A stretch of DNA of 64,000 nucleotides from Gamsiella multidivaricata. Its lineage: Eukaryota > Mortierellomycota > Mortierellomycetes > Mortierellales > Mortierellaceae. A model generated the notes under the pieces. That model was not told where the DNA came from, made no database searches, and was given only the letters and a program-made list of their open reading frames with translations. Below, one piece after another: positions 35,587-48,025 of the stretch. Made by a program: the position numbers and the translations under genes. The stretch is taken from positions 124,001 to 188,000 of the forward strand of contig NW_026251767.1 in NCBI RefSeq assembly GCF_025024155.1. The letters are read 5' to 3'. Numbering within the stretch: the stretch's first letter is position 1; each line of letters begins with the position of its first letter.

Positions 35587-37879
35587 GATGTAGCGGAGAG
35601 TAGTGAGATGGCGATGGATGCAATGAACTGCTGGATGAGGATAATGAATGAATGCGATATAGATGAACGGTAAGGAAATAAAGAAAACAAAAAAGGAAGA
35701 AAGAAAAGAAGTCAGAGGACATCCGCGATTATATACAGAGAAAGGAGAAAAGAGCGGCCCCCAAGTGATGACCATAGACAGCACTCCAAGGACTACCAAT
35801 GATGGTCGCCCCGCTTACACGGTGGGCGAGAAGCCGTTTTCGTTCTGTGGATGCTGCAGGTCAGGACAGCTGCAGCCAGTGTGCTGAGTGGATCCAGCCC
35901 AGGTTTATTTTCTATCGATCTGACAGCAACGTACCCAATTCTCTCTGTCTGCACCAGACAACCGACTTGATTTGGACTAGAAAGGGTCGTCAGGAAAGCA
36001 GTGGCCTTTATGCTCCATCACACCTCGGTCAATGACCAACTGTGATCCCGCAGTCTAAGCAATCGACTAAGGCACTGGTTTACAGCAGCCCCGCACTATA
36101 AAGAAATATAAGCTCTTCTATGGGACACACACACAAAAGCACGTACGAGAGCAATCATCAACGGTCGAGGGAGAGAGAGGGGAGAGAGGAGAGAGAGGGG
36201 GAAGAGAGCATGGGTGATAATAACTCGCAGCGAGATCGAAAATAAAACACGGAGAACCGAACTGGCTGCCGCCCTACTGCAGCCAGGTCCTTCCCAACGA
36301 CTTGTCCCTGAGCTGTCATTCGAAACCCAAAGCCCAGCGCCCGTTACGCAGGGGGTGAATAATTCGTTCGTTACATAAGAACCACCCTTTTCTGCAGGGA
36401 TAGGTTGCTGCATATTAAGTACTATGCTCAGTGTGGCATGCGCCAGGAGCAACAACAGGAGCAACAACAGGAACAATGACAGGAACAACAACAGGAGCAA
36501 GCAAGCAGGTATAATGCAATCCGTAATATGTCTGAGGAGCACTTTGATGCTGGAAACATGAATAGCTATCCAATGAGCCGATCAACGTCGCGTTCCTTTG
36601 TTGCGTTCCATTTCTGCGTTCCTTTGTCATGTCCCGCCAGTCTAGATCTTTAGCCCTTTCCACAAACTCAAGAGGGTTGAATGAACATAGAGAGTTGCGG
36701 ATGTGCTCCGTTGTTTACACTCGGTCGTTTTAGGCCCAAAGGTAGTTTGGATGGCTAGACCACAACAAATTTCTCCGAAGACATGTCGTACAGTCTGAAT
36801 AGACCAACTCACGTTCCAAGAAAGAAAGAAAAGTTAGAAATGCCCTGGCATCCTCCCGAAAAGGAAGAGAAAATGGGAGCGGCCTAACGGCACTTGGTGG
36901 GTGAGGTGCTCGTGCAACCATGAATCTCCTTTATTTGATTCGCCAGGAATTTGTCCAAGCCCACGAAAGCCGATTCGATCCGCACCCTACAAGCTACTTT
37001 GAGGCAAGATCATCATGAACAACAACAGTACATGCTGCACAGTACGTTGGGAGCACTGTGCGAGCTAGACTACCGCTGTGCCCTCCAACCCGATGTTCAC
37101 ATCCATACCGCAATATACCGGAAAATGCTACAACCCCACAGATCGCTGCCCTGTCGGTCATACGAAAAAGTTTGATTATCGCTCAGGCGGAGCCATGGGT
37201 TGAATGCACCAAGACGCTGTCGAAGAGCGTACTGCTAATGGATGGGATGACACATATGGCACGAAGGGATATTTAGTTCGGTCAAAGAGTGAGGGGGCTG
37301 CGTACAATAGGATGATAAGGAAGAGAACAGAGTTATCCCCAGGGCTGAGGTTGTGGACCTTGGGCTAAGGTTGTGAGGGCGATAGATAGACTATCAGCTA
37401 GGGCACATCCTGGCGACATCCAGAGGCTAGAAGCAGGTCCGATTGGCCTGCCCAGCGCATGAATCATATGACATGGTGGTGGCCCGCAGGAGCGTTGCTC
37501 ATGGAACCCAAATGCCAGCATCTGCATCCTACTGGCAGAACCTTGGTTGGAGGGAGGGTATTGGGTTTAGAGTGTAGATTTGCTAAACGAATACCCGCTC
37601 CGCTTCGATCTCTATGGCCGATATGACTAACAAACAAAGGGTGTAGGCCACCTATGCTCCACCCCACCCACGCGCTATCTTCTGCCGACCCTATAAAAGG
37701 GACTGGTCCCAGGAGCCATAATGCGCCTCGTCTCTTCTTCTTCCTCCATCCCATCCGCCTCCTCCTCGTCTCTATCTAGCCGCAGCAGGGTCTCCTACGC
37801 AGCCAAAAAACCCTCTTCCTCATCCTCCCACCTCCCCACTCTCCTCTTTCCCCCTACACACCACCCACTCGACCGCATC
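35587..37879. other. Divergent promoter region between acetate transporter and Dal5-like genes
   Basis: 2.3 kb with no supported gene. A GA-rich low-complexity stretch lies at 36168-36205 and a CAACAGGAG-type short repeat at about 36448-36500. The leader of the Dal5-like gene occupies roughly 37720-37879. Confidence 0.45.
37692..37699 (+). promoter_or_regulatory. TATA box of the Dal5-like gene
   Basis: TATAAAAG, followed by CT-rich leader. An in-frame ATG at 37721 is only 29 bp downstream, at the expected transcription start, so the Met at 37880 is the more likely translation start. Confidence 0.6.
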
Positions 37880-39890
37880 ATGAGTGCAATCGGCGAGAAA
37901 ACTGCCGTCGGCTATACCACGGAGAAGATGGAGAGCATCGACTCCGAACAAGGCTACAGCCATGCATCAGAACAGCTCGACCCCGCTGCCGTGGGCAGAC
38001 TCCGGAGAAAGATCGATACCCATCTTATCCCTCTCATCTCCGTCCTCTATCTCTGCTCTTTCCTGGATCGAGTCAACATCGGTAAGCGCGCCACCGCTTT
38101 TCTTTTCTTCCGCTCAAGACAATGTCCTTGGCATGAACAATTGGATAAACCCCCCATTGCCAGTCTCTTACCATAAATGAAATTCTCCTATGCCTCATTT
38201 TACGATCAACAGGAAATGCAAAGGTCGCTGGTTTGGCCACGGACATTGCGCTGACTGCAAGCGAATACAACTGGGCCCTATCCATTTTCTTCATTGGGTA
38301 AGTGAACCACTAAGAATCATGCAAATACTCTCAGGCGCGCTACTTTAGGTTGTTTAGTGTACACATACACCCAAACACTGCATGTTTGTTTCGGCATGCT
38401 CCTCACACTAACCACAAACGTTGTTTTCTTTTGTACACGCCGTTTCAATCCACCGCACCAGATATGTCATTTTTGAAATCCCTTCCAACATCCTGCTCAA
38501 GTTGATGGGACCCAGGAAGTGGATTACTATCGTTATGATTGCCTGGGGCGCTATCATGATTGCTATGGCCGCCGTCCACAATGCCGCTGGATTGCTTGCT
38601 GCCCGTTTCTTCCTTGGATTGACTGAATCTGGACTGTTCCCCGGCTCTGTGTATCTCATCTCACTATGGTACACTCGTTCTGAGCAGGCCCTGCGCAACG
38701 GATTGTTCTTCAGTACCGCAACCATGGCTGGTGCTTTTGGAGGTGTCTTGGCCTACGGAATTGCGCAGATGGAGGGTGTTAGAGGTCTTCATGGTATGTT
38801 CCTGAGTGTGCATTTGCAAATGGACTAAGAGAGAGAAAAAAAAAGAGATCGCTGTTGAAGCTCGTCTGATCGCTGACACACTTTCAAAATGATATGCTAC
38901 TTTAGGATGGCAATGGATCTTCATCTTGGAGGGTCTGCCCACCGTGCTGTTGACGATCGTTGTGTTCTTCTTCTTGCCCGACTTCCCCGGAACGGCTCGC
39001 TTCTTGAGCACAGAGGAGAAGGACTTGGCTGTGAGGCGCTTGGTCATCGATGCTGGTCCAGCTACTCAGACAGAGTTCTCATGGAAGCAGTTCCGCAGCG
39101 TTTTCACCGACTGGAAGGTCTATATGCACATGATCACCTATATCCTCAATGCCACGCCACTCTATTCGCTTTCGCTATTCTTGCCTTCCATCGTCCAGGG
39201 CTTCCACTTCAAGTAAGTATCGGGGGGAGGGGGAGGTTTTCCCACATAGTGACCTGTAGAACATGGCTGAGAGGCGGTATTTGCACGACAGCAATCTGAC
39301 AAGCATACCTCTTTGTTTGTGTTCTTTTTTATAGTCCTCTGACAACACAGGCCATGACAGCGCCCGCCTATGTGATCGCCTGTCTTTTCACCATTGCCTG
39401 CGCTTTCTCCTCTGATCGCTTCCGCGAACGTGGCTACCACTATGCCATCCCTACTTTCGTCGGCTGCTTGGGCTACATTCTCCTGATTGTCACCAAGGAC
39501 TCGCACACTGTGAGCCGTTATGTCAGTTTGACGATCACTGCGAGCGGTGTATTCTCTTCGGTGCCTCCTATGCTCTCATGGTTCACGACCAATATTGGAG
39601 GCCATACCAAGCGTGGAGTTGCAACTGCTGCCATTATCTCCTTTGGAAATATTGGAGGAGCGATCGGCGGACAGATCTACAGAGCATCGGATGTAGCAGA
39701 CGGATATGTTCGTGGTCACACCATCTGCGCCTGCATGATGGGTATCTCTGGTCTCTTGATCCTGGTGATGAAGTTCTTGTTGGCCAGAGAGAACAAGCGC
39801 AGGGCCAACTTGACCCCTGAGGAGTTTGCTCGGGAGGCCGAGGGCGAGGACCTGTGCGATTACCACCCTGCCTTTGTCTACTACACGTAG
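37880..39890 (+). CDS. MFS anion:cation symporter, Dal5/Tna1 (allantoate permease) type
   Basis: Five exons: 37880-38081, 38213-38297, 38462-38793, 38906-39212, 39335-39890 (493 aa). The N-terminus ends with RRKIDTHLIPLISVLYLCSFLDRVNIGNAK, the standard ACS-family opening into TM1. Later landmarks are YVIFEIPSNILLKLMGPRKW (TM2 and loop), GLTESGLFPGSVYLIS, WFTTNIGGHTKRG in the second half and FGNIGGAIGGQIY. Twelve hydrophobic segments are countable. Relatives import allantoate, nicotinate, pantothenate or biotin precursors with protons; the substrate here cannot be told. An in-frame Met at 37721 would add 53 Ser-rich residues but lies at the probable transcription start. Confidence 0.92.
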
Positions 39891-41242
39891 ATGTTCAACG
39901 GCGCTTAACATTACTCTGTAAATATAATAAACCGACGCTGGCACAATGAACATGTTGTGTTTAAAGATCTTCATTGTCAAAGGGATATATGTGTCATACC
40001 CCTCCTTGCTTGACTGAGAACAAGAACATCGCCAACTGCATTCTGACAGGTGTCCGGTTTTTTTCTTCTAAAAAAAAGAAAAAAAAAAAAGGTCAACGCC
40101 GTTTCTTGAAGGGGGAGCAATGAAAACACCCTCTATGGTTGTCTATCATTAGCACTTTCGATAAATGAATGGGATCTACTAATGAGAGTTCTGCTCCTTC
40201 TTGCATCATTTATCCTCTATTTCCCACTACCGTGGCCTCATCATCATGCCTTCATCTGTGATCCAGCACTCTCTCCAACAAAAACAGTCATTTCATTTAC
40301 AGACACTCTTCTATGCGGCTTCCCTCCCTCCTCCCCAAATGCTCCCAGACCATTGCACTTTCCGGACTCTGCAGAACCATTGGCGACCAAAGCTGAGGTC
40401 TGGAACGATTTATAAGCGCAGACACGGCTGGACTACACGATCGACCGAGACATTCGACCAGAACTCGGGAAGTGGTGGTGCAAAAAGGTGAGGTGGGAAG
40501 ATCAACAAGTTGCCCTTGTGCCGATCCCTGTACGACAATACAAATTGTCAAACGGATTAAAGGACTATTCTATCGATACTAGTTTATTTTTGGAAGCGGT
40601 CCACAATATGATATTCAGCATTCTTCCTTTGTATGCGCCAAGTTACATCCATGGGTGGACGTTGTCTGCACAGCGGTTCGAATCCTTGTTCTTGTTCGAT
40701 CAACTCGAACGGAGGAGTGCTCCTGCCAATCTTTGTGAAACAAACAAATCCAGCTTTTGTCTGTCTGTGGTGCACAGGAAGGCGCGCAAACATTCTGCTC
40801 GTCATACTCCCAGCATATACACACATTCAAATGCTCCCACATCCTGCCATAGCCATCACCGTCATCATCTCCATTTCCTTAATCGAGAGGGATGTATACC
40901 ACAAACGGATAACCTCTGTCATGAGAAGCAACCATGCATACGCATTTGGTTCTATACTTTTTTTTTTTTTTTTTTTAATTTTAAATTGTGCTATAGCATC
41001 ACCATATGTTCATGGTCAGGCTATCAACGTCGGTCATCCTGTTCCTTATTCTTGGTATCAAATATCTGCTCTGACGGACGAGACTACTTTCACTTTGAAT
41101 TGAAACCAAACCATATACTCCTTTCGCTTTTTGTATTTTGCAACCGAATAAAAAAAAATGCATTTATTGTACTTTATTACAAAACAACCCTGTTTGCAGG
41201 CGATTTTCGAGAAGTGAAGAAAAGTAAATTCTAAGGAGCAAT
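39891..41242. other. Convergent spacer between the Dal5-like gene and TEF1
   Basis: AATAAA at 39926-39931 serves the Dal5-like gene; TTTATT at 41163-41168 reads AATAAA on the minus strand, 75 bases after the TEF1 stop. A T run at about 40959-40976. Overlapping ORFs at 40488-41234 have no coding character. Confidence 0.5.
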
Positions 41243-42625
41243 TTACTTCTTGCCACCGGCCTTCTGGGCAGCCTTGGTGACCTTGCCACCCTTGCCATCG
41301 GTCTTCTCAACGGACTTGATGACACCGACGGCAACGGTCTGACGCATGTCACGGACGGCGAAACGTCCCAGAGGGGGGTACTCCTGGAAGGACTCAACGC
41401 AGAGGGGCTTGGAGGGAACCATCTTGACGATGGCAGCATCACCAGACTTGATAAACTTGGGGAACTCCTCCATGGCCTTACCGGTACGGCGATCGATCTT
41501 CTCGAGGATCTCAGCGAACTTGCAGGCAATGTGGGCAGTGTGGCAGTCCAAAACGGGAGCGTATCCGTTCGAGATCTGACCGGGGTGGTTCAAGACAATA
41601 ACCTGGGCGTTGAAGGAAGCAGCCTCCTTGGCGGGGTCGTTCTTGGAGTCAGAGCAGACGTTACCACGGCGAATATCCTTGACAGAGACGTTCTTGACGT
41701 TGAATCCGACGTTGTCACCGGGGATACCCTCAGTGAGGACTTCGTGATGCATCTCAACGGACTTGACTTCAGTGGTGACGTTGGAGGGGGCGAAGGTGAC
41801 AACCATACCGGCCTTGATGATACCAGTCTCGACACGACCGACGGGAACTGTTCCGATACCACCAATCTTGTAGACATCCTGGAGGGGAAGACGGAGGGGC
41901 TTCTCGGTGGGGCGGCTTGGGGGCTCAATAGCATCGATGGCCTCCAAAAGGGTCTTACCCTTCTGGGTACCAGACTTGATCTCCTTGGTCCATCCCTTGA
42001 ACCAGGGCATGTTGGTGGACTCCTCCAACATGTTGTCTCCGTGCCAGCCAGAGATGGGGACGAAGGCAACGGTCTTGGGGTTGTAACCGACCTTCTTGAC
42101 GAAGGTGGAAACTTCCTTGACAATTTCCTCGAAGCGGTCCTGGGACCACTTGGTGGTGTCCATCTTGTTGACGGCAACGATGAGCTGCTTGACACCGAGG
42201 GTGAAGGCAAGAAGAGCGTGCTCACGGGTCTGACCATCCTTGGAGATACCAGCCTCGAACTCACCAGTACCACCGGCGATAATGAGAACAGCGCAATCGG
42301 CCTGGGAGGTACCAGTGATCATGTTCTTAATGAAATCACGATGTCCGGGGGCATCAATGACGGTGACGTAGTACTTGGGGGTCTCGAACTTCCAGAGGGC
42401 AATGTCGATGGTAATACCACGCTCACGCTCGGCCTTAAGCTTGTCAAGAACCCAGGCGTACTTGAAAGAACCCTTTCCGAGTTCAGCGGCTTCCTTCTCG
42501 AACTTCTCGATGGTACGCTTGTCGATACCACCGCACTTGTAGATCAAGTGACCAGTGGTGGTGGACTTGCCGGAATCGACGTGTCCGATAACGACGACGT
42601 TAACGTGAGTCTTTTCTTTACCCAT
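41243..42625 (-). CDS. TEF1: Translation elongation factor 1-alpha
   Basis: Single coding exon of 460 aa. GTP-binding motifs are intact: GHVDSGKS (G1) near residue 14, DAPGHRD (G3), NKMD (G4). The full domain II/III beta-barrel sequence follows to a Lys-rich C-terminus. It delivers aminoacyl-tRNA to the ribosome. Codon use is very biased (nearly all GGT/GCC/AAG-type codons), as expected for a highly expressed gene, and this bias creates a spurious 385-codon antisense frame. A leader intron is predicted just upstream, with its acceptor ending one base before the ATG. Confidence 0.98.
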   Translation of the reverse strand: MGKEKTHVNVVVIGHVDSGKSTTTGHLIYKCGGIDKRTIEKFEKEAAELGKGSFKYAWVLDKLKAERERGITIDIALWKFETPKYYVTVIDAPGHRDFIKNMITGTSQADCAVLIIAGGTGEFEAGISKDGQTREHALLAFTLGVKQLIVAVNKMDTTKWSQDRFEEIVKEVSTFVKKVGYNPKTVAFVPISGWHGDNMLEESTNMPWFKGWTKEIKSGTQKGKTLLEAIDAIEPPSRPTEKPLRLPLQDVYKIGGIGTVPVGRVETGIIKAGMVVTFAPSNVTTEVKSVEMHHEVLTEGIPGDNVGFNVKNVSVKDIRRGNVCSDSKNDPAKEAASFNAQVIVLNHPGQISNGYAPVLDCHTAHIACKFAEILEKIDRRTGKAMEEFPKFIKSGDAAIVKMVPSKPLCVESFQEYPPLGRFAVRDMRQTVAVGVIKSVEKTDGKGGKVTKAAQKAGGKK

Positions 42626-42626
42626 A

Positions 42627-43107
42627 CTATTGGGAGGGAGGAAAAAGGCACGTTGGCGGACGAGTTAGATATGATTCACACCAGATGACCTGGGTAAGGT
42701 TTTGGGAAAAAATATTTTGGGGAAGGAGGCATGGAAGAGGGGTACAAAACACAACAGGAGGGGCAGCGGTGTGGGAGGAAAGGAGGACAACGATTGGAGT
42801 CAACGCAGAAAGGTTGCTATCCAACTGTTACTCCCCTTCACTCTCGTTGCGCTGGAGATAGAGCAGGCCGAGTAGGCAGCATAGGGCTCAATGAAACAAT
42901 AGCGAGAGCAACAGGGGAAAAAATTCTCGCTCGGGGACGATTACAGAGCGGCAGCGATGGCAAAGACGAAGGAGGATGGATAGATAGAGCGAGCGAGAGG
43001 GACGAATAGATCGATGGATTGATGGATGCAAAGTGCAAGAGAGGATGGATGGAAAGCCCAGGGTTGGTCGGGCAATCCACTGGCAGGGTCCTCGGACAAC
43101 AACTTAC
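42627..43107 (-). other. Predicted 5'UTR intron of TEF1
   Basis: Minus-strand donor AACAA|GTAAGT at 43107 and acceptor CCCAATAG at 42627, one base before the ATG, define a 481-bp leader intron. Leader introns are common in fungal EF-1alpha genes. Position inferred from splice consensus only. Confidence 0.6.
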
Positions 43108-43167
43108 TTGTTAAAACGAAAAGTTAAAGTGAAAGGAGGAGCACACGGCTGCATACTCGAGGCAGAC

Positions 43168-43174
43168 TTATATA
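43168..43174 (-). promoter_or_regulatory. TATA box of TEF1
   Basis: TATATAA on the minus strand, about 60 bp upstream of the predicted leader-intron donor, consistent with a short first non-coding exon. Confidence 0.6.
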
Positions 43175-43207
43175 TGCTTCGGTGACTGCTCCCCCTTCCC
43201 ACTATCC

Positions 43208-44141
43208 TTGACCAATCGTTGGGCAACGAAGGGGTCGCCCGTCGGTGTTTGTAACTTTTTTCTTGATTTGTTTATTTTCTATCTTTTTTCTGCTTCAGCT
43301 TCGGTTTGGAAGGCCTTGTTGGTCGAGAGGGTTCTGGCGACCTCCTATCCAATGCCAGGGGATGAGTCCGCTCCTCTTCCTCCATTGGTTTCTGCTTGTG
43401 GGTTTAGGTGGAAGGAAAGCTGTCTGCATCAATCGCCGCTCTGATTTAATCTATCCAATCAAGCGTAAAGAATAGAGGACAGGCAAGGACGAAGGATGCT
43501 GCCTTGTCTACGCGACCCTAGATTGCTGCTGCGCCCCTCTCTGGGGTCTCATTATGTGCCACGCCTCCTCTTAGCAGATGTGCAAGATCGGTTAACCATT
43601 GAACATAGGATGACGTATCGGCTAGGGATACGTAGGGTCAAGACTCAAGGTGATGTTAAAGAAAGGGAGGGAGTTTTCTACTAGACCTGTTGGTCGCTGA
43701 CATAACCTGCATTGGCCGATGGTACACCCGTGAGAAAGTCAGCGATCGATAAGTGGATGGATACCAACGAAGAGCGACTGATGGCCACTTAAGCATGTCT
43801 TTCCCCCTGTTAGAGTAGCCCATGGAAATAGCATACTGTGCACGCCACAGTCCACAGCATGCCTTGCGGCGTGCGCATCTTTTCTATGGCGGAGAAGAGG
43901 GTCATGATGTGTTGTCAGTCCGTGCCCACCCACAACAGTATAGTGTAGAATAGTGCTCACTCACTCACTCACCCACTCACTCCGCCCGACTGCTTTCTCT
44001 GCTTGCTGGAGAGTGACCCCCTGGACCAGCAACAACAGCGGCGATCGCACACACGCTCATTTCGTTCGTGACCCTTTCAGCCGACATCCCTCCCCCTCTC
44101 CTATTAACTCTCATACCCATAACACATAAACTGTACTTGTA
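43208..44141. other. Divergent intergenic region TEF1/RhoGAP
   Basis: No gene. A CACT tandem repeat (about six units) lies at 43957-43981. The last 100 bp are CT-rich and probably form the RhoGAP leader. Confidence 0.45.
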
Positions 44142-47078
44142 ATGGCCCTGGCCGAGGTCAAAGAACCCCCTCCCAAACCAACGCGGATTCGTGCCGCCAC
44201 CACTACCACCACCAGTCCTTCGAAATCAACTTCCCCTGGAACAACAGCGATGATCATCACTCAACCCCCTGCCCTCTCAAAGACCCCCATCCCCCTGTCC
44301 CGACCTGCCCCCAGGATACCGGTCTCAGCACCCAACCCAGCCCCACTTGCTCCTGCAGAACCCGGAAAGGGCCCCAGTCTGGTCGAAACTGCAAGAGAAG
44401 AAAAACAAGACCTCATAGCAGCCAGGAAAAAAAAACTCCTGCCTCTTCCAGAACCCGGGATTCCCTCCAAGACCACAGCGCCTCTATCCCTGTCAACCAA
44501 TCAAGGGTCAGTGGATGGGATCAAGGGTGCTGTAGCCAGCAAAGCTCCCCGTGATGCTATCCAACGCGCCTCATCCGCACCAATGCCGCCACCAAAACCA
44601 AAGAGGATTTCCCTCGCACCTCAGCCCAAGGCGAAGCCATTGAGCCTCCAATCCATCCCTCTTCAACCCAAGGTCGAAGCCTCTACACGCGCCACGACCG
44701 CACCAGCGACAGCAGCAATGTCTTCATCGCCCCCTGCAACCCCTAATTCGATACCCAACGTCATGCAGTCGCAGGAAACAACAAAGCCGAAAACGCCCTC
44801 GAACTCTGTTCTCGCGTCACCAACCCAACCTGTGCTACCACCTGCAAAGAAGCCCAGGTCTGCTGAGCATCCTACCGATGGATGTTTGATCCCGGCCGAC
44901 TCGGAATCGCTACAGCAGCGGTTTAAGAGCCAGATGCGGACTGTACCATCGTCGTCCCCACCTCCGTCCATGTCCATGTCGCATCCAAATATCGGAGCAA
45001 AGACAACACCCTTGACGCCAGAGAAGACCAGCGATTCTGCTGCAGGAACGAATCCTACGTTGATCGGTGCGCGTTCTCGCTTGCGATCTACATCGGATGC
45101 CAAGGCTGCCACGTCTCTGGCGGTAGCGATTCCCTATACAGCGATGAATCATGCTGCAAATACGTCTTCATTAGACGACAGTACAGGATTCGGGTTTGCT
45201 GACAGCAGGGGATATGCTGGTGCCTTGGTGTCGCCCACCTTTCCATCACCCACATTTAGAAGGAATGGCTCATATGACGATGACGCAGACGATGGATCGT
45301 CAGGGGTAGTGGCGGCAGAGCGATTGGCAGCATCTCTACACAAGATCCAGGTGTTGGCACAGGGACAGACCGAGCGCATGAAACAGATCAACTATGCGGA
45401 AAAGAGGGCCGATTTAGCAGAAGTTGTGCAAGAAAAAAGTTCGCTCTGGAGGGCTCGGGGCGCCGAGTGGGGCGGGATCGCTAAAAAGGCGTGGGAAGAT
45501 CGCGGTGGGATGGGCGGCATTGCAGGAGGCATTGCCGATCGCTGGAAACGACGAGGTATGCACGCGCTAAGAATTCTAGAAATCTTTGGTGAGCACATTA
45601 ACATCCACATGTTGGAGTCACTAAGTCCGGTTCTGGTATCTTTTGCCAATCATATACTGCTATTATCTAGGCGATGGAATGAACGATGGAGCGCCTTACC
45701 ATTCACGACCTGGTGCCAGTGCCGTTATTTTTGGTCTGTCTTTGGAGGAAGCTGTCAGGGTCTCGAAGATATCCGCATCTACTGGAGTGCCGGCCATTGT
45801 CACACGATGCATAGAGTATCTGGATATCATGGGAGTGGAAGAGATCGGACTCTATCGAGTGTCAGGGAGCACCACAAACGTGAATCGACTCAAGACCATC
45901 TTTGACGGCGGTAAGGAAAAGTTAGAGAGATGTTCATGGAAATAGGAACCCATTCCTTTACTTATCGATTTATCAAACTACCATTATTACTACTATAGGC
46001 GACGATTATGACTTTTTACAAAAGGGCAACGAACCACAGAACCCACACGATGTCGCTACCCTGCTGAAACTTTACCTCCGCGAATGTAAGTTGGGTGAAG
46101 CCTCAATGGTTGTTTGTACGTCAGCTTGATTACCACAATTACTAATGCTCGCTCTTATCGTCTTATATTGTAGTGCCATCGCCGATCATACCCTTCGATA
46201 TCATGCCCACATTCAGCAGCATCGACTTTTCAGAATCGGACCAGCAGCCAGCACAGAAGCTTAAAGACGCGCTTCGTCTATTGCCACTGGAGAACTATAT
46301 CCTTCTTGCGACACTATGTCAACATCTCTCCAACCTTGCCGATTATGAAAACTACACAAAGATGAACATCTCGAACCTCGGACTGATTTTTTGTCCGACT
46401 CTGCAAATTGGTTCCGTTCTCTTCAAAAATCTCCTCGGTGGTGATGGTGGCGAAGAAGACCGTCGAAAATGTCTGCTGGCCGTCTGGGACGATCTGGCTA
46501 TGAAGCGTGAGGAAATGGAGAACCTAGAGATGATCAAGGATTTCGAGATGGGACTCCAGTTTGAAAAAAACGGTGACCGCGCCTTCATTGACGACTCTAG
46601 TCGGGAACGAGAGCGAGAACGAGAACTACAGCTGCAACAACAGGAAAAGGCCCAGGGACATGATTTGGGACGTCAAAGCTGGGAGGAAATCGACCGCGAT
46701 CTCCTGAACCTTAGTTCATCTCCGCCACCACAAACTACAATAGCATCATCACCGTTCCGCCCCATGGGGTCTTCAGGATCGAAGCCATTGTCCTCAATCC
46801 AAAATACCCATTGGTCTGGCGAAGCATTCGACACTAGCACAGTCAAACCATCTGAACCACCTTTAGATCTGTACGACGAAATGATGAAAAAGGAGTTGAC
46901 GGAGGCGACGAACACTCCACTGATCGATTTGAGCGCTGAGGTCGAAGATCCGGAGACAATGGACCCTCGATGGCGGAGACATGCCCGTGAACCAGCAATG
47001 AATCGACGATCAGAGAGTCCGCCTAATGTAAGAGTCGCAAGGCACGAAAGGTTACCAGCGGTGTCACTGCGCTACTAA
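44142..47078 (+). CDS. RhoGAP-domain protein
   Basis: Four exons: 44142-45555, 45671-45910, 45999-46085, 46174-47078 (881 aa). Residues 1 to about 400 are Pro/Ser/Thr-rich with several PPKP motifs likely to bind SH3 domains. A basic, Trp-containing helical stretch follows (SLWRARGAEWGGIAKKAW). The RhoGAP domain starts at about residue 480 (GASAVIFGLSLEEAV); the arginine finger is Arg534 in IGLYRVSG. Conserved later blocks: VATLLKLYLRELPSPIIP, LPLENYILLATLCQHL and MNISNLGLIFCPTL. The C-terminus is charged and low complexity. It should speed GTP hydrolysis by Rho/Cdc42-type GTPases in polarity or wall control. No BAR, PH or C2 domain was recognised. Confidence 0.92.
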
Positions 47079-47112
47079 GAAAAAAAAAAGGGAATGAATG
47101 ACCATAATTGTA

Positions 47113-47118
47113 AATAAA
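47113..47118 (+). terminator. Polyadenylation signal of the RhoGAP gene
   Basis: AATAAA 35 bases after the stop codon. Confidence 0.5.
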
Positions 47119-47336
47119 CCCGCCGAATCTTATGGATACAGCGCGTTGATCATGGCGATGAATTTATTAGTGAATGGAAAGAAAGAGTATGCTCTGCGAT
47201 GAAGGAGGAGGGAACACGAAAGGGGGGAGGAGGAGGGGGGGAGGAAAGGAGGGAAGGATTCTAGCTAGTAACATGAGGTAAACAGTTGAGCAGTAATGTA
47301 GTCGACCTTGTCGTGGGCATGAGTATGTTGATGAAT

Positions 47337-47991
47337 TTATACAATGGTCGAAACACCAGTGCCTCCGGTGACGGTACTGGAGGCCGGGGTTTGACCGCGG
47401 ATGGCAGCAATTCCGTAGGCGATGGCTGCGAACGTCAAGAACAGAGCCGAGACGACCTGGACGGTTCTATGGCCCACACCAACGGCAACCCACATCAAAA
47501 CCGCGAACCTATTAACGGACGGTAAATTAAAAAAAAAAAAAAAAAAAAAAAGTGTGTGTGTGAGCGCACAGCCCCGGATTTATGTCTTTGCCACCAAATA
47601 TAAGGGGGATTTTTTTTTTTTTTTTTTTTTGGCGGCGTCATATATAGATTTCCACTCCAAGAGACCGCGTATAAGTTGATCCGATCCCCCCTAGGCGTTT
47701 ACTGACATCACTTACACGAGGTAGGCTGCGGTGCGGAGGTAGGAGTTTTGGAACTTTGACATGTAGCTGTCGCTAAAGATAGAGAGGGGGGGAGAGGAAG
47801 GGATATGAAGACAGTCGAGGAATTGTGAGTCGATATGGTTACGCTTTTGCCTTGTCTTGCCTTGTCTTGCCTTGTCTTGAGTACGCATTACATGTCCTTC
47901 AAATATCATGTCGTCGATTCAATCCTCTTCATGTGCAGTCGGCTTTTGACAAATACGTACAAGTTAACGCTTGTGGGACAGCACTACCACG

Positions 47992-48025
<34 letters not shown>

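Noticed and set aside
37721..37879. N-terminal extension of the Dal5-like protein by 53 residues
   Set aside because: Its ATG is 29 bp from the TATA box, where transcription should begin, and the extension is CT-rich leader.
40667..40690. GGTTCGAATCC, a tRNA T-loop-like word
   Set aside because: The flanking bases do not form a T stem and no acceptor or anticodon arm fits around it.
40488..41234. 248-codon + strand ORF
   Set aside because: Crosses a long T tract and AT-rich 3' DNA, with no recognisable domain or coding bias.
41531..42688. 385-codon + strand ORF
   Set aside because: Exact antisense of TEF1; it stays open because of that gene's extreme codon bias and has no family similarity.
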